Source of the DNA: Phycisphaeraceae bacterium
Lineage (GTDB): Bacteria; Planctomycetota; Phycisphaerae; Phycisphaerales; UBA1924
DNA: 15,873 bases
Direction of reading: 5' to 3'
Assembly: GCA_009827205.1 (NCBI GenBank)
Contig: WUAK01000025.1
Coordinates: forward strand, 1-15,873
This document shows positions 7,112-15,036 of this stretch, piece after piece. The translations under genes were made by a program, and so were the position numbers. The first letter of the stretch is position 1. The number at the start of each line of letters is the position of its first letter. The notes under the pieces were generated by a model. It was not told the DNA's origin. It saw nothing but the letters and a program-made list of their open reading frames with translations, and ran no database searches.

Positions 7112-8794
7112 ATGGCAATTTGGAAGCACATTGTGTTCTGTATATCCGGCTTTGTTCTGTGTGTGTTTGCCGCGGAAAGCCAGCCGGTCTTTACGGATGT
7201 GACGTTGTCATCCGGGACTGAGGATGTGAGTCACGGACGCGGATCCGCGATGTACGACCTGGACCAGGATGGACTGCTCGACATCATCACCGGAAACGCG
7301 GTGGGCCCGAACATGGTTTTCCGTCAGCTGCCGGATCACACGTTTGTTGCGATGAATGACCCTTGGGGCTTTGGTTCTGAGGAGGACATTACGTGGGGGA
7401 CGATTGTCAGTGATTTCGACAACGATGGTGACCCTGACGTGCTGTTTGTCAACGGGACTGCCGGAGGATTTGACCGGACCGACCCCTGCAGGCTCTACCG
7501 CAACGACCTGAACGAAACGGGTGTCTTTACGGAGGTTGGCGCGCTGTCGGGTGATCTTTCTATTGCGAGTACGAACTTCGGCGCTACCTCGCTTGATTAC
7601 GACAACGACGGAGACTTGGACATATTTCTGTCCAGCCACAACGACGTGCAGCCATCAAGGCTGTTGCGAAACGATGGGGGGTTGCAGTTTACGGACGTCG
7701 GCCCGGCTGCGGGCATCGTTCACTTGAGTTCATTCCGTCACTGCAGCACAGGGGATATCGACGGCGACGGGTGGCTCGACATCGCGGTTGGTGCACTGGA
7801 TGGTCCAAACAGGCTCTACAGGAACAGGGGCGATGGGACGTTTGAGGACATTGCGCCCCAGCTTGGTATTGATTCCCCCAATTTCAACTTCGGGCTAGCG
7901 CTAGAAGACTTTAACAACGACGGGCACACCGATGTGTACATCCCGAAGTGGCAACAAACGCCGCAGGGCCCGAGCGGGTTGTTTCTCAATATGGGCGATG
8001 GAACTCTGTTGGATGTTTCCGTGGCGAGCGGGATGACTGGTCAGACGGATATGGGGCACAACACTGGCGACATTAATCTTGACGGTTACACCGATATTTT
8101 CATCGGAACTGGTGCGCCTCGGTTTGACGACACCGATCAATTGCTGCTGATCACGCCCGATGAGACTGTCGGTATCCGCGTGACAGACTACTCAGACGAA
8201 TCGGGGATTCTCGCGCTTGGTGGATCAAGGTGTCACGGCATAGTTTTCGGTGATTACGACAGAGACGGCGACCTGGATATCTATCTCAACAACGGCGGCC
8301 CCGGGAGTAGCCCGACCACGATCGAGAACAATCACCTGCTGAGGAACGATGGGCCGCTCGTGCCGTGGGCTGCGATCACACTCGTGGGAACCGAATCAAA
8401 CCGTGACGGCATCGGTGCCAAGTGCGTTGCCACCACATCAAGCGGGAGAGAGATTCACAGGATGCACCGCTCTGGCAATGGATTCTGCAACACCAATCCT
8501 GCAGAAGTGTGGTTCGGGCCTGGTGAAGGAAACGTGATCACCCGAATCGACATCACGTGGCCTTCTGGGATCCAACAGGCTGTTGTGAATCCACCGATGG
8601 GAATGATCACGACTGTCGTGGAACAGAGTTGCGTCGGTGATGTGAACGGTGACGGGATGCTCTCGCCGACGGACTTTACGGCGTGGATCAACGCGTACAA
8701 CAACAGCGACCCCGAGTGTGACCAGAACGGCGACGGCTCGTGCACACCGACGGACTTCACGGCTTGGATCTCGAATTACAACGCCGGGTGCTGA
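7112..8794 (+). CDS. FG-GAP/VCBS repeat protein with ASPIC/UnbV and GC-type dockerin domains
   Basis: The 560-residue protein has a signal peptide (about 1-24). Seven calcium-type repeats with a D-x-(D/N)-x-DG core follow, near residues 49-57, 101-109, 162-170, 215-223, 266-274, 320-328 and 381-389; they should build an FG-GAP beta-propeller. Residues about 420-503 match ASPIC/UnbV: SNRDGIGAKC (429-438), RSGNGF (453-458) and ITWPSG (481-486). The C-terminal dockerin (510-560) ends NYNAGC and is identical over its last 51 residues to that of the upstream gene. Such proteins are exported and often bind sugars or surface partners; the ligand is unknown. AAGG at 7100-7103 is the likely ribosome-binding site. 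The hairpin at 8831 probably ends the transcript. Confidence 0.93.
   Translation: MAIWKHIVFCISGFVLCVFAAESQPVFTDVTLSSGTEDVSHGRGSAMYDLDQDGLLDIITGNAVGPNMVFRQLPDHTFVAMNDPWGFGSEEDITWGTIVSDFDNDGDPDVLFVNGTAGGFDRTDPCRLYRNDLNETGVFTEVGALSGDLSIASTNFGATSLDYDNDGDLDIFLSSHNDVQPSRLLRNDGGLQFTDVGPAAGIVHLSSFRHCSTGDIDGDGWLDIAVGALDGPNRLYRNRGDGTFEDIAPQLGIDSPNFNFGLALEDFNNDGHTDVYIPKWQQTPQGPSGLFLNMGDGTLLDVSVASGMTGQTDMGHNTGDINLDGYTDIFIGTGAPRFDDTDQLLLITPDETVGIRVTDYSDESGILALGGSRCHGIVFGDYDRDGDLDIYLNNGGPGSSPTTIENNHLLRNDGPLVPWAAITLVGTESNRDGIGAKCVATTSSGREIHRMHRSGNGFCNTNPAEVWFGPGEGNVITRIDITWPSGIQQAVVNPPMGMITTVVEQSCVGDVNGDGMLSPTDFTAWINAYNNSDPECDQNGDGSCTPTDFTAWISNYNAGC
8630..8794 (+). repeat. Dockerin DNA module, copy 2
   Basis: This is the second copy of the segment at 6902-7066 (161/165 identical, ending in the same TGA). 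It is attached to an ASPIC domain instead of the unknown secreted domain. Confidence 0.95.
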
Positions 8795-8830
8795 TCAGGA
8801 ATCGCTGGAGGAGGATGATCACGCTTGGCG

Positions 8831-8854
8831 CGGGGCCCATAGGGTCCCGTTTTT
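8831..8854 (+). terminator. Rho-independent terminator after the dockerin gene pair
   Basis: CGGGGCCC (8831-8838) pairs with GGGTCCCG (8842-8849), with one G-T wobble and an ATA loop, followed by TTTTT (8850-8854). It lies 36 bases past the stop of the FG-GAP gene. The remaining bases to 8983 show no other clear signal. Confidence 0.85.
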
Positions 8855-8983
8855 CATGTGTGGACAGAATTATCAGACTTTGGGGCCTGTTTTTGCCTTT
8901 CGCGTGAAACTCAAGTGCCCGAACCCCGTACCAAGAACGAATAGTTAGTAAACACTATCTACCTGTCTGTGTGGGGTGTATCC

Positions 8984-9658
8984 ATGGCTGCTGGAGTTCA
9001 ACGCATCGACGCGGTGTCTCGTCGCCCAGTGCCGGCGAGGGGGTCGAGATTCACGGTCTGGCTCGCGTCGGTGCTGTACAGGCGAGGCGTGACACCCAAC
9101 GCGGTGTCTGCATCGAGTGTGGCTTTCGCTGTGCTCGGTGGGGCGGCTCTTGTGCTGCATCACAGTGCTGATCCTTTAGTTGGGGTGGTTCTGCTTGCTG
9201 CTGCGGTGGTGTGCATTGGTTTGCGAAGCTTGGCGAACCTGATCGATGGGATGATCGCGGTTGAGGGCGGGCGAGCGACGCCGTCGGGCGCGATCTACAA
9301 CGAGTTTCCTGATCGGCTCTCTGACATTGCGTTCTTCCTCGGCGCTGGTTACGCGACGGCGGGGACAACGGGCAGTGTAGAGCTCGGGTGGACCGCGGCG
9401 CTGCTGGCGGTGCTGACTGCGTACACGCGTGCGCTCGGGGCGGCGTCGGGCGCGCCGCACGACTTTGGCGGACTGATGGCCAAGCCCCACCGGATGGCGC
9501 TGCTCGCGATCGGGTGCGCGGCGCTCGCAGTTGAACAGCTGACAATCGGTACGCGGTACGCGTTCGTCGTGATGCTCGCGGCTGTCAGTCTTGGTTGCGT
9601 GAACACGATCGTGGGTCGTTTGTCGCGAGCCGTGCGCGCACTGGAGGCGCAGCCATGA
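8984..9658 (+). CDS. CDP-alcohol phosphotransferase-like membrane enzyme (YnbA-like)
   Basis: The family transfers a phosphoalcohol group from a CDP-alcohol to an acceptor in the inner membrane. The 224 residues contain the signature region at 85-114, NLIDGMIAV ... GAIYNEFPDRLSD. Against the textbook D-x2-DG-x2-AR-x8-G-x3-D-x3-D motif, the spacing is kept but the first Asp is Asn85, the Arg is Val93 and the third Asp is Asn106. Asp88, Gly89, Gly102 and Asp110 remain, and a further Asp lies at 114. About six hydrophobic segments surround it. I recall the N-E-x2-D-x2-SD pattern from the YnbA subfamily. The start is ATG 8984 with GGGGTG at 8973-8978; GTG 8969 is an in-frame alternative. Its stop overlaps the next start as ATGA. 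Substrate unknown. Confidence 0.85.
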   Translation: MAAGVQRIDAVSRRPVPARGSRFTVWLASVLYRRGVTPNAVSASSVAFAVLGGAALVLHHSADPLVGVVLLAAAVVCIGLRSLANLIDGMIAVEGGRATPSGAIYNEFPDRLSDIAFFLGAGYATAGTTGSVELGWTAALLAVLTAYTRALGAASGAPHDFGGLMAKPHRMALLAIGCAALAVEQLTIGTRYAFVVMLAAVSLGCVNTIVGRLSRAVRALEAQP

Positions 9659-10263
9659 TCCGCGATGTGTTCGCTGGTGTTGTGCGGATCATCACGGGTT
9701 GTCGATCACGGCACGTGGGCCCCTGCGGTTCAGCGGGGCCCAGGGTCTACTACGCGAACCACACGAGCAATCTCGATGCGGTTGTGGTGTGGTCGTCCTT
9801 GCCCCGAGAATGCAGGCGTGATTGCCGAATCATCGCGGCCAAGGACTACTGGGGCAGGACGGCGGTTCGGCGATGGTTCGCGTGCAGGGTGTTCCGCGCG
9901 GTGCTTATTGATCGCACGGGCGTCACGAAGTCGAACTACCCGCTGAGGGATATCACGGCGTGCCTCGACGAGGGGTGTTCTGTGATCATCTTCCCCGAAG
10001 GTACCCGGGGAAATGGAGATGGCGCTGCGCCCTTCCGCGGTGGGATTTGGCACATCGCGCGTGACAGACCAGGCGTGGAGATCGTGCCGGTTTGGATCGA
10101 GAACCTGAGCAGGGTGCTTCCAAAGGGAGAGGTGTTGCCCGTGCCGATCGCGGTCGCGGTGACTGTTGGGGAGCCCGTGATTCGTGGCGCTGATGAGCAG
10201 AAGCAGTCTTACCTCGAACGCTGCCGGGACGCGATGCTCAGCCTGCGCGGAGAGCTGGCATGA
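9655..10263 (+). CDS. PlsC-type lysophospholipid/glycerol-phosphate acyltransferase
   Basis: The 202-residue protein has the acyltransferase motif NHTSNLD (35-41, catalytic H36 and D41), the acceptor-binding FPEGTR (113-118) and PVWIENL (145-151). These mark the PlsC/LPLAT family, which acylates lysophosphatidic acid or related acceptors at the inner membrane. It is somewhat shorter than typical PlsC and has little N-terminal hydrophobic sequence. ATGA overlaps tie it to both neighbours (9655-9658 and 10260-10263), so the three genes are one translationally coupled operon. The start at 9655 is chosen over one at 9595 because of that overlap. Its acyl acceptor could be the product or precursor of the adjacent CDP-alcohol enzyme. 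Confidence 0.92.
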   Translation: MIRDVFAGVVRIITGCRSRHVGPCGSAGPRVYYANHTSNLDAVVVWSSLPRECRRDCRIIAAKDYWGRTAVRRWFACRVFRAVLIDRTGVTKSNYPLRDITACLDEGCSVIIFPEGTRGNGDGAAPFRGGIWHIARDRPGVEIVPVWIENLSRVLPKGEVLPVPIAVAVTVGEPVIRGADEQKQSYLERCRDAMLSLRGELA

Positions 10264-11207
10264 TCGATGACAACATGCTCATCTTGCTTGGGATCGTGGC
10301 GGGGCTGCTCGTATTGGGCTCGCTTATCGCTGAGGTTGGTGCACGAGTCGCTCGCACGGAGAGTGGGATTGACGTCGCCAATAACCTGAAGGATCGGATG
10401 CGGAGTTGGTGGCTGATGGCCACGGTGTTCGCGGTCTCGGTTCTCGTGGGCGGCGTGATGACGGTTGTGCTGTTCGGGGTCAGCTCCTTCCTGGCGCTGC
10501 GCGAGTTCATCACGCTGACGCCGACGCGCCGCGGCGATCACAGGGCGCTGTTCTGGGCGTTTTTCGTGATCATCCCTGTGCAGTATGTGCTGATTGCGCA
10601 AGAGAGGTACGGCGCGTTTCTGGTCTTTATCCCGGTGTACGCGTTCCTGTTGATCCCCGCGAGGATGGCTGCGGCTGGGGAAACGGAGGGTTTCCTCGGC
10701 CGGATGAGCCGAATCCAGTGGGGGCTGATGACGTGCGTGTACTTCATCGGTCACGTGCCGGCGCTCTTGGCGCTGGACATCGCTGACTACTCGGGGAGAA
10801 ACGCGACGCTGCTGTTCTTCTTCATTCTGATCGTGCAGATCAACGACGTGTCGCAGTTTGTCGTGGGCAAGCTCTTTGGCAAGAGGCCGATCGCGCCGCT
10901 GGTGAGCCCGAACAAGACCGTTGCGGGAATGGTCGGCGGTCTGGCGATCTCTGCTGCAGTGGGCGCGTCGCTTGCATGGATCACGCCCTTCGGGGTGATC
11001 GATGGTGCGGCGATCGCGCTCTGTGTCGCGTTCATGGGGTTCATGGGAGATCTGACGATGTCGGCGGTGAAAAGGGACATCGGGGTCAAGGATTACTCGC
11101 AATCACTACCGGGGCACGGCGGGGTACTGGATAGGCTCGATTCGCTGACATTCGCGGCCCCGGTCTTCTTTCATATCGTGAGTTACTTCTACACAGGGCA
11201 GGTCTAG
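10260..11207 (+). CDS. Phosphatidate cytidylyltransferase-like protein (CdsA/YnbB type)
   Basis: CdsA makes CDP-diacylglycerol from phosphatidate and CTP. This 315-residue protein has about eight hydrophobic segments. Near its C-terminus lies the family signature S-x2-KR-x4-KD-x4-LPGHGG-x2-DR-x-D (268-294), with the metal-binding Asp residues intact. NDVSQFVVGK (195-204) and SPNKTVAGMVGG (216-227) are further conserved blocks. I recall this ND-x-Q form from the YnbB branch rather than the main housekeeping CdsA. It ends a tight operon with the acyltransferase and the CDP-alcohol enzyme, suggesting the three together supply a dedicated lipid pathway: acylation, activation, head-group transfer. 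It is followed by a 73-base gap. Confidence 0.93.
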   Translation: MIDDNMLILLGIVAGLLVLGSLIAEVGARVARTESGIDVANNLKDRMRSWWLMATVFAVSVLVGGVMTVVLFGVSSFLALREFITLTPTRRGDHRALFWAFFVIIPVQYVLIAQERYGAFLVFIPVYAFLLIPARMAAAGETEGFLGRMSRIQWGLMTCVYFIGHVPALLALDIADYSGRNATLLFFFILIVQINDVSQFVVGKLFGKRPIAPLVSPNKTVAGMVGGLAISAAVGASLAWITPFGVIDGAAIALCVAFMGFMGDLTMSAVKRDIGVKDYSQSLPGHGGVLDRLDSLTFAAPVFFHIVSYFYTGQV

Positions 11208-11280
11208 GAACTCGGTTGGCTTCAATTCGCTTCGTGCGAGACCCCTCTGGCTGTAGACTACGGGCCGGAGGTTCCCGACC

Positions 11281-12195
11281 ATGGATTGTCTGAAGCTCGT
11301 GGCGCTTTACGGCGTGTGTGTCTCTGGATTCGCAGGGGCGCAGGGCGCCGAGGTCGTCGTGTTCGGCGATTCCTGGGCGAACAGGCTCTCATCACCGTTG
11401 CGTCAAACACTGATCGATGAGGGCGCGTCGGACTACGCGGTTCTGAACGAGGGCGTCGAGGGTGCGCGAGCCGATGAACTGGCGTCGTCGGATCCTTCGA
11501 TCGGATTGCCGTACATCGAGAGCGTGCTGCTTGCGAACCCCGACGCGGAGCTTGTGCACCTGTCGATCGGTGGGAACGACTTGTTCGATGGGATTCTGTT
11601 CATCAATAACGACTCGATCGTGAACTCGCTCCTGAACCGGGTCGTGGGTGACACGGAAACAATCGTTCAGCAGATCCTGAGCGTGCGCCCGGATGTCGAG
11701 GTGTATCACTCAGGGTACGACTTCCTTCAGCCGATCTTGTTCTTTGATCCCGCGCGCGTGAACGAAGTCATGCTCGATCTCGACAGCAGGCTCTTGGCGC
11801 TTGCGGACACGATCCCGGGGTACACATACGAGGGGTACTACGGATTTGCACAGATCACGTACGGCATCCCGGCTCTGGGCATCCCGCCCGGAGATCCGTC
11901 GCTGCCCAGGATCGACCTGCCCAGCCCGGACTTTACGTTTGTCGACGAGATCCACTACACGCCGGCTGTGTATGAGGTGTTCGCGGACGAACTATATGTG
12001 CGTTTCTATGAGCCGCGCGTGACTGACCCGTGTGTTGCGGACGTGAACGGCGACGGGATTCTGAGCCCGGCTGACTTCACGGCGTGGATCGACGCGTACA
12101 ACGGGGGCGGCGCGGGGTGCGACCAGAACGCCAACGGCTCGTGTACACCGGCTGACTTCACGGCCTGGATCACAAACTACAACAACGGTTGTTAG
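11281..12195 (+). CDS. Secreted SGNH/GDSL-family hydrolase with GC-type dockerin
   Basis: The 304-residue protein begins with a short signal peptide (about 1-20). SGNH blocks follow: FGDSW (28-32, nucleophile Ser31), a NEGVEGAR stretch (56-63) supplying the Gly, SIGGND (95-100, Asn99) and DEIHY (222-226, Asp222 and His225). This family includes esterases, lipases and polysaccharide deacetylases, so the substrate cannot be told. The C-terminus (254-304) is a dockerin with DVNGDGILSPAD and DQNANGSCTPAD loops, each followed by FTAWI, ending NYNNGC. It resembles the dockerins at 7066 and 8794 but differs clearly at DNA level. The start ATG 11281 has CGGAGG (11266-11271) upstream. Confidence 0.92.
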   Translation: MDCLKLVALYGVCVSGFAGAQGAEVVVFGDSWANRLSSPLRQTLIDEGASDYAVLNEGVEGARADELASSDPSIGLPYIESVLLANPDAELVHLSIGGNDLFDGILFINNDSIVNSLLNRVVGDTETIVQQILSVRPDVEVYHSGYDFLQPILFFDPARVNEVMLDLDSRLLALADTIPGYTYEGYYGFAQITYGIPALGIPPGDPSLPRIDLPSPDFTFVDEIHYTPAVYEVFADELYVRFYEPRVTDPCVADVNGDGILSPADFTAWIDAYNGGGAGCDQNANGSCTPADFTAWITNYNNGC

Positions 12196-12237
12196 GTCTT
12201 GGGAGCCGGGCCCCGGAGGCGGGGGCTACCCTCTGCC

Positions 12238-12828
12238 ATGCCGACCGGGGAAGTTGATAGTGCAGGGTTGCTGCTGATCATCAGCGGGCCGAGCGGGGTG
12301 GGGAAGACGACCATCACGCGTGCGGTTGAGCGCGCGATCAAGGGCAGCGTGTTCAGCGTGAGTGTGACGACGCGGCCCAAGACGGTCGCGGATGTCGAGG
12401 GCGTGGACTACAGATTCATCTCGGGCGATGAGTTCGATCGGATGATCGAGCAGGACGAGCTGCTCGAGCACGCGGATGTCTTCGGGAAGAAGTACGGCAC
12501 CCCCCGTGCCTGGGTGGAGGAACACCTGGGCGAGGGCAGGCTTGTGATTCTTGAGATCGACGTCGAGGGCGCAAACCAGGTGAAGTCGAAGAGGCCCGAT
12601 GCGTTTGCGATCTTTATTGAACCGCCAAGCGAGGATGTGCTCTTGGACAGGCTCCGGGCACGCAACCGTGAGGACGAAGATTCGATCCAGCGCAGGTTCG
12701 CCGAGGCGAAGCGGGAGATCGCTGAAGCCAAATCCGGGGGGTTCTACGACGCGTTCATTGTGAACAATAACCTCGAGCGTGCGATCGAAGAGACACTCGG
12801 GCTTATTCACGAGCGCCGCTTGGGGTAA
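12238..12828 (+). CDS. gmk: Guanylate kinase
   Basis: Gmk phosphorylates GMP to GDP with ATP in nucleotide recycling. The 196 residues match the family length. The P-loop GPSGVGKTT lies at 17-25, and the GMP-binding block SVTTRPKTVADVEGVDYRF at 42-60. YGTPR (86-90), EIDVEGANQVK (106-116) and the lid-type RRFAEAKREI (152-161) follow. The start is ATG 12238, with GGAGG (12215-12219) and a G-run (12221-12225) upstream, both somewhat far. The reading frame also continues up to TTG 12199, but those residues do not belong to the family. It lies 42 bases past the SGNH gene. No rpoZ or yicC gene adjoins, unlike in many bacteria. Confidence 0.96.
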   Translation: MPTGEVDSAGLLLIISGPSGVGKTTITRAVERAIKGSVFSVSVTTRPKTVADVEGVDYRFISGDEFDRMIEQDELLEHADVFGKKYGTPRAWVEEHLGEGRLVILEIDVEGANQVKSKRPDAFAIFIEPPSEDVLLDRLRARNREDEDSIQRRFAEAKREIAEAKSGGFYDAFIVNNNLERAIEETLGLIHERRLG

Positions 12829-12947
12829 CAGGCAAGAGCTGCGCGTGTCTCGTTTCTAGAGCCGGTCACTGTTGAACAACACAGTTGAGGCCCGATGGCT
12901 GCGGCTGGCGAGAGCGCGTAGTGCGCGGGCGCCGACTGGAGCGGTTT

Positions 12948-13817
12948 ATGTTGAAGTTTGCGTTGATGATTGCAGTGGCGGGAGTTCTGTCTGCCGGCTC
13001 TGCCGATGCCCAGGACGAACCCAGGCGAGGGATTCTGAGCGACTCGGGCGGCGATACGAATATTTTCGGGTACAGCGCCGACCCGATCGAGACGCCGTTC
13101 GAACCGGATCGCCCCCGATTCCGCTCAAGCAAGGGTGTTGTGCCGGTGGGGCGGTTTGCGCTCCAGGCGGGCACGACGTTCACGTTCGACGACGAGGACG
13201 GCACCGAGGTCAACACCCTGGCGGGACCGGAGCTGCTGGTCCGGACCGGCATCTTGCCCAGGCTTGAGGGCCGAATCGGCTGGGGCGGATACCAAGAGGT
13301 TGAGGTTGAGACCAGTGGGTTTACGGATCGCACATCGGGCGTGACCGACATGTTCGTCGGTGCGAAGTTCGATGTCGTGAGCGAGAACAACGGCGCGGTG
13401 CCGGCGCTCGTTGTTGTTGGTGAGGTGTCGCTGCCTGTTGGTGACGACGACTTCACGTCGGATCGGGCAGATCCATCGGTTGAGGTCGCGTTTGATTTCG
13501 ACAACCTGCACGATATTTTCGGCGTCTCTGGAGGTGTGCAGCTCGCTTCGCTCGAGAACCAGACGACGGACGACGACTACCTGCAGACTGCGACGAGCGT
13601 GAGCTTCGATCAGGAATGGAACGATGAGATCGAAACATTCCTTGAGTACTTTGCGTTCTTCAACGATGACGACGATATCGATGACGCCCACTTCCTCCAG
13701 ACAGGCGGCATCATCACGATCGTACCCAACGTGACAATTGACGCGAAGGTCGGCGTTGGGCTGACCACAGAATCATCAGACTTCTTTGCCGGCGCCGGTG
13801 CGACGGTGAGCTTCTGA
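12948..13817 (+). CDS. Outer-membrane beta-barrel candidate (phenol MetA-degradation-like family)
   Basis: From ATG 12948 the protein has 289 residues, with GGAG at 12938-12941 as ribosome-binding site. Residues 1-22 form a signal peptide (ADAQ|DE). The rest is beta-rich, with alternating hydrophobic residues, and ends in Phe, as outer-membrane barrels do. The stretch around 128-185 (a T-x-G-x-TD-x2-VG-x-K block followed by GEVSLPVGDDDF) resembles the putative outer-membrane transporter family known from phenol-degradation clusters (Phenol_MetA_deg), recalled without a search. Asp-rich loops occur at 166-168, 208-210 and 240-246. Substrate unknown. A long hairpin at 13860 follows. Confidence 0.78.
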   Translation: MLKFALMIAVAGVLSAGSADAQDEPRRGILSDSGGDTNIFGYSADPIETPFEPDRPRFRSSKGVVPVGRFALQAGTTFTFDDEDGTEVNTLAGPELLVRTGILPRLEGRIGWGGYQEVEVETSGFTDRTSGVTDMFVGAKFDVVSENNGAVPALVVVGEVSLPVGDDDFTSDRADPSVEVAFDFDNLHDIFGVSGGVQLASLENQTTDDDYLQTATSVSFDQEWNDEIETFLEYFAFFNDDDDIDDAHFLQTGGIITIVPNVTIDAKVGVGLTTESSDFFAGAGATVSF

Positions 13818-13859
13818 TCACAGACTGAAACCGCAAGCAGACATGACCGTGTCGCAAAG

Positions 13860-13895
13860 GCCGAGGCCCCGGGGTTGATCTCCCGGGGCCTCGGC
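13860..13895. terminator. Long GC-rich hairpin, probable bidirectional terminator
   Basis: A perfect 14-bp stem (arms 13860-13873 and 13882-13895) encloses an 8-base loop, GTTGATCT. It lies between two convergent genes, ending at 13817 (plus) and 13957 (minus). No true T-run follows on either side, so termination may be partial or need Rho. Confidence 0.7.
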
Positions 13896-13956
13896 TGTGT
13901 GTGTGGACGAGGTCGCGGTTGGGCGTGCCTCGGCTATGGGTGTCAAGTCTGGCAGG

Positions 13957-14901
13957 TTACTCGCAGCCTTCGTTGTAGTTGTTGATCCACGCGGTAAAAT
14001 CGGTGGGTGTGACACTGAGGTCGTTGTTCTGGTCTGCGATAAAGTCAGTGCGGTTGTAGGCGGCTATCCACGCGGAGAGGTCGCCTGCTTCGAGGACGCC
14101 GTTACGGTTTGTATCTGCTTTGCAGACGCTGCCAGGGCGAACAAAGATCGCGCTTGCTGGTACCGGGAGGCTCCATGTGTCAACCTGCTCGAGTGAGTCC
14201 GCGTCGTAAACGTGCACTGCGCCTTGAGCTTGCGTGAAGAGGTTCAGGTTGCCGGTGGAAGCCGCGTCGATGGTGTGGGCGGTGACGTAGTAGCTGTCGT
14301 CTCCTGCACCGGTCCAGTCGAAGATCTTTGCTTCGCCGGCCTCATCGGCAGCGATGAGCGCGTCGGGTCTGATGCCCATGGTTTTCACGGCTGAGTTCAT
14401 CTGCCCAAAGAAGGTCCACTCGGATTCGGTTTCGGTTTTGCTGTGGATGGAACCATCTGCGCCCCCGACATAGATGGTGCCGTTGAAGATGACGACTGAA
14501 GTTGCTGGCGTGGGGGTTTCGATCGTCTCGATGGTTGTGCCTGTGTTCAGATCTGCACGGATGAGCGCGCCGCTTTGGCTCACGACGAGCAGCTCGCTGC
14601 CGCTGATTGCCATGTCGAGCATTCCCGAGGAGACCCAGACAGCGTCGACGGTGTCGCTGGTTTGCCCGTCGATGGTCCAGACGGTGCCGAACGAATCACC
14701 GATGAGCAGGTCGCTGCCGAGCGGTTGGATGCTGACGATCGGTCCGAAGCAGAAGCAAGCGAAGTAGGTGAATTCGCCGGTGTCGGAGTCGGCGACGTAG
14801 ACCGTGCCCTGGGGGCTGCCGACGAAGACCTGGTCGTCCGCCTGGGCCGTGAGTGCCGCGGCCGACACGAGCGCGGCACACGTTGTTGTCATCTTTCGCA
14901 T
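13957..14901 (-). CDS. Exported beta-propeller-like protein with a divergent GC-type dockerin
   Basis: The 314-residue protein has a signal peptide (1-21) and then a repetitive beta pattern with short units such as VFVGSPQGTVYVAD (25-38), LLIGDSFGTVWTID (65-78) and IYVGGADGSIHSK (143-155). This suggests a PQQ- or WD-like propeller of about six blades. The dockerin at 263-313 is more degenerate: DTNRNGVLEAGD and DQNNDLSVTPTD. The first loop keeps most ligands, but the second lacks the central Gly. The end reads NYNEGC plus one extra Glu, unlike the other three, which stop at Cys. AGGAGAT (14906-14912) is the ribosome-binding site. A 5-bp hairpin lies in its leader (14936-14950). Ligand unknown. 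Confidence 0.9.
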   Translation of the reverse strand: MRKMTTTCAALVSAAALTAQADDQVFVGSPQGTVYVADSDTGEFTYFACFCFGPIVSIQPLGSDLLIGDSFGTVWTIDGQTSDTVDAVWVSSGMLDMAISGSELLVVSQSGALIRADLNTGTTIETIETPTPATSVVIFNGTIYVGGADGSIHSKTETESEWTFFGQMNSAVKTMGIRPDALIAADEAGEAKIFDWTGAGDDSYYVTAHTIDAASTGNLNLFTQAQGAVHVYDADSLEQVDTWSLPVPASAIFVRPGSVCKADTNRNGVLEAGDLSAWIAAYNRTDFIADQNNDLSVTPTDFTAWINNYNEGCE

Positions 14902-15036
14902 GGCGTATCTCCTGCCACGAGGTGTTCTGGATTCCTGCCCCCTTCGGGCATGGTCACATCATCAGGCCCAGACGACAGCTCACAACCCATCTAAATAGAG
15001 GGATAATTGAGTTCGCTTTGAGGGTAGTCTGATTGG
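14902..15036. other. Divergent promoter region between the propeller gene and the LuxR-type gene
   Basis: These 135 bases must hold promoters for both directions. I see no clear -35/-10 pair. TGCCC (14936-14940) and GGGCA (14946-14950) form a short hairpin in the leader of the minus-strand gene. The 14990-15020 stretch is AT-rich (for example AAATAGAGGGATAATTGAG), which suits a promoter or regulator site. Confidence 0.45.

Noticed and set aside
10209..11102. A 297-codon minus-strand frame rich in Arg, His and Asp
   Set aside because: It is antisense to the CdsA-type gene, whose signature is intact; the composition is typical of a shadow frame in GC-rich DNA.
12870..12881. TGTTG-AA-CAACA palindrome upstream of the beta-barrel gene
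   Set aside because: A short arm with no related copy elsewhere that I can see; not enough to call an operator.
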